NCBI GenBank assembly: GCA_016763355.1
Contig: JAESTY010000120.1
Span: forward strand, 1-12,651
Reading direction: 5' to 3'
Length of the DNA: 12,651 bases
Source of the DNA: Immundisolibacteraceae bacterium
GTDB taxonomy: Bacteria; Pseudomonadota; Gammaproteobacteria; Immundisolibacterales; Immundisolibacteraceae
The first letter of the stretch is position 1. The number at the start of each line of letters is the position of its first letter. This document shows positions 12,546 to 12,651 of the stretch, piece after piece. The notes beneath the pieces are model-generated. The model worked only from the letters and a program-made list of their open reading frames with translations, ran no database searches and was not told where the DNA came from. The translations under genes and the position numbers were made by a program.

Positions 12546-12651
12546 TAATCAAACACCGGCCGTGATGAATCTCCAGACCGACGAACAAAATCACCATCTT
12601 CACCAACATCTGGCATTTCTGCTATCAGCTCAATAAAGTTCTTCTTTTTTG
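12545..12651 (-). CDS. Antitoxin of the PIN toxin pair (partial, C-terminal end only)
   Basis: The last 34 codons of a minus-strand gene that runs off the right edge. The visible C-terminus includes NFIELIAEMPDVGEDGDF (4-21) and ends in SSRPVFD, stopping at TAA (12545-12547), which overlaps the toxin ATG by one base. Position, overlap and the acidic tail with MPDVGED fit the C-terminal toxin-neutralising arm of a small VapB-type antitoxin. The DNA-binding domain is outside the window, so I cannot say whether it is AbrB, Phd or ribbon-helix-helix type. The complex normally represses its own promoter, which would also lie outside. Confidence 0.75.
   Translation of the reverse strand, partial: KKKNFIELIAEMPDVGEDGDFVRRSGDSSRPVFD

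Overview
The window reads as an ordinary chromosomal stretch of a gammaproteobacterium, probably marine or aquatic. The clues are an E. coli-type (Can) beta-carbonic anhydrase, a TIGR02647-family small protein that I know mainly from Gammaproteobacteria, a YgjP/DUF45 metallohydrolase, and mid-range GC. I see no rRNA, tRNA, CRISPR array, integrase or intact insertion sequence.

Layout. 125-987: a class I SAM-dependent methyltransferase whose N-terminus seems to be displaced into another frame by a one-base slip in a C run. 1043-1624 (minus): beta-carbonic anhydrase, convergent with it. 1977-2738: a heme-oxygenase-fold protein of the TenA/PqqC/iron-containing redox enzyme group. 2739-3222: a gene-free stretch opening with a perfect 15-bp inverted repeat and ending with a plausible promoter. 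3223-7716: a 1497-residue multi-pass membrane protein, the most unusual object here. 7982-9205: a class III CoA-transferase. 9211-9924 (minus): YgjP-like metallohydrolase. 10045-10278: TIGR02647 protein. 10331-11485: a protein with a short HPD-bearing J-like segment. 11482-12651 (minus): a type II toxin-antitoxin operon (partial antitoxin, VapC-like PIN toxin) running by stop/start overlap into a second SAM methyltransferase.

Most genes look like independent housekeeping or accessory units. Two groups have structure. The minus-strand operon at the right edge (antitoxin, PIN toxin, methyltransferase) is tightly coupled, with 1-nt and 4-nt overlaps and a perfect Shine-Dalgarno inside the toxin gene. 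The giant membrane protein stands alone with its own upstream region. It combines two N-terminal extracytoplasmic sensor modules (the second Cache-like), a multi-helix membrane core, a cytoplasmic domain that looks like a P-loop NTPase with both Walker motifs eroded, a winged-helix-like segment and a C-terminal two-helix membrane tail. It carries no recognisable kinase, GGDEF, EAL, HAMP or chemotaxis output, so it is the best candidate for an undescribed system. TTG start codons are unusually frequent (four of the ten complete genes), and at least two of them have strong Shine-Dalgarno sequences.
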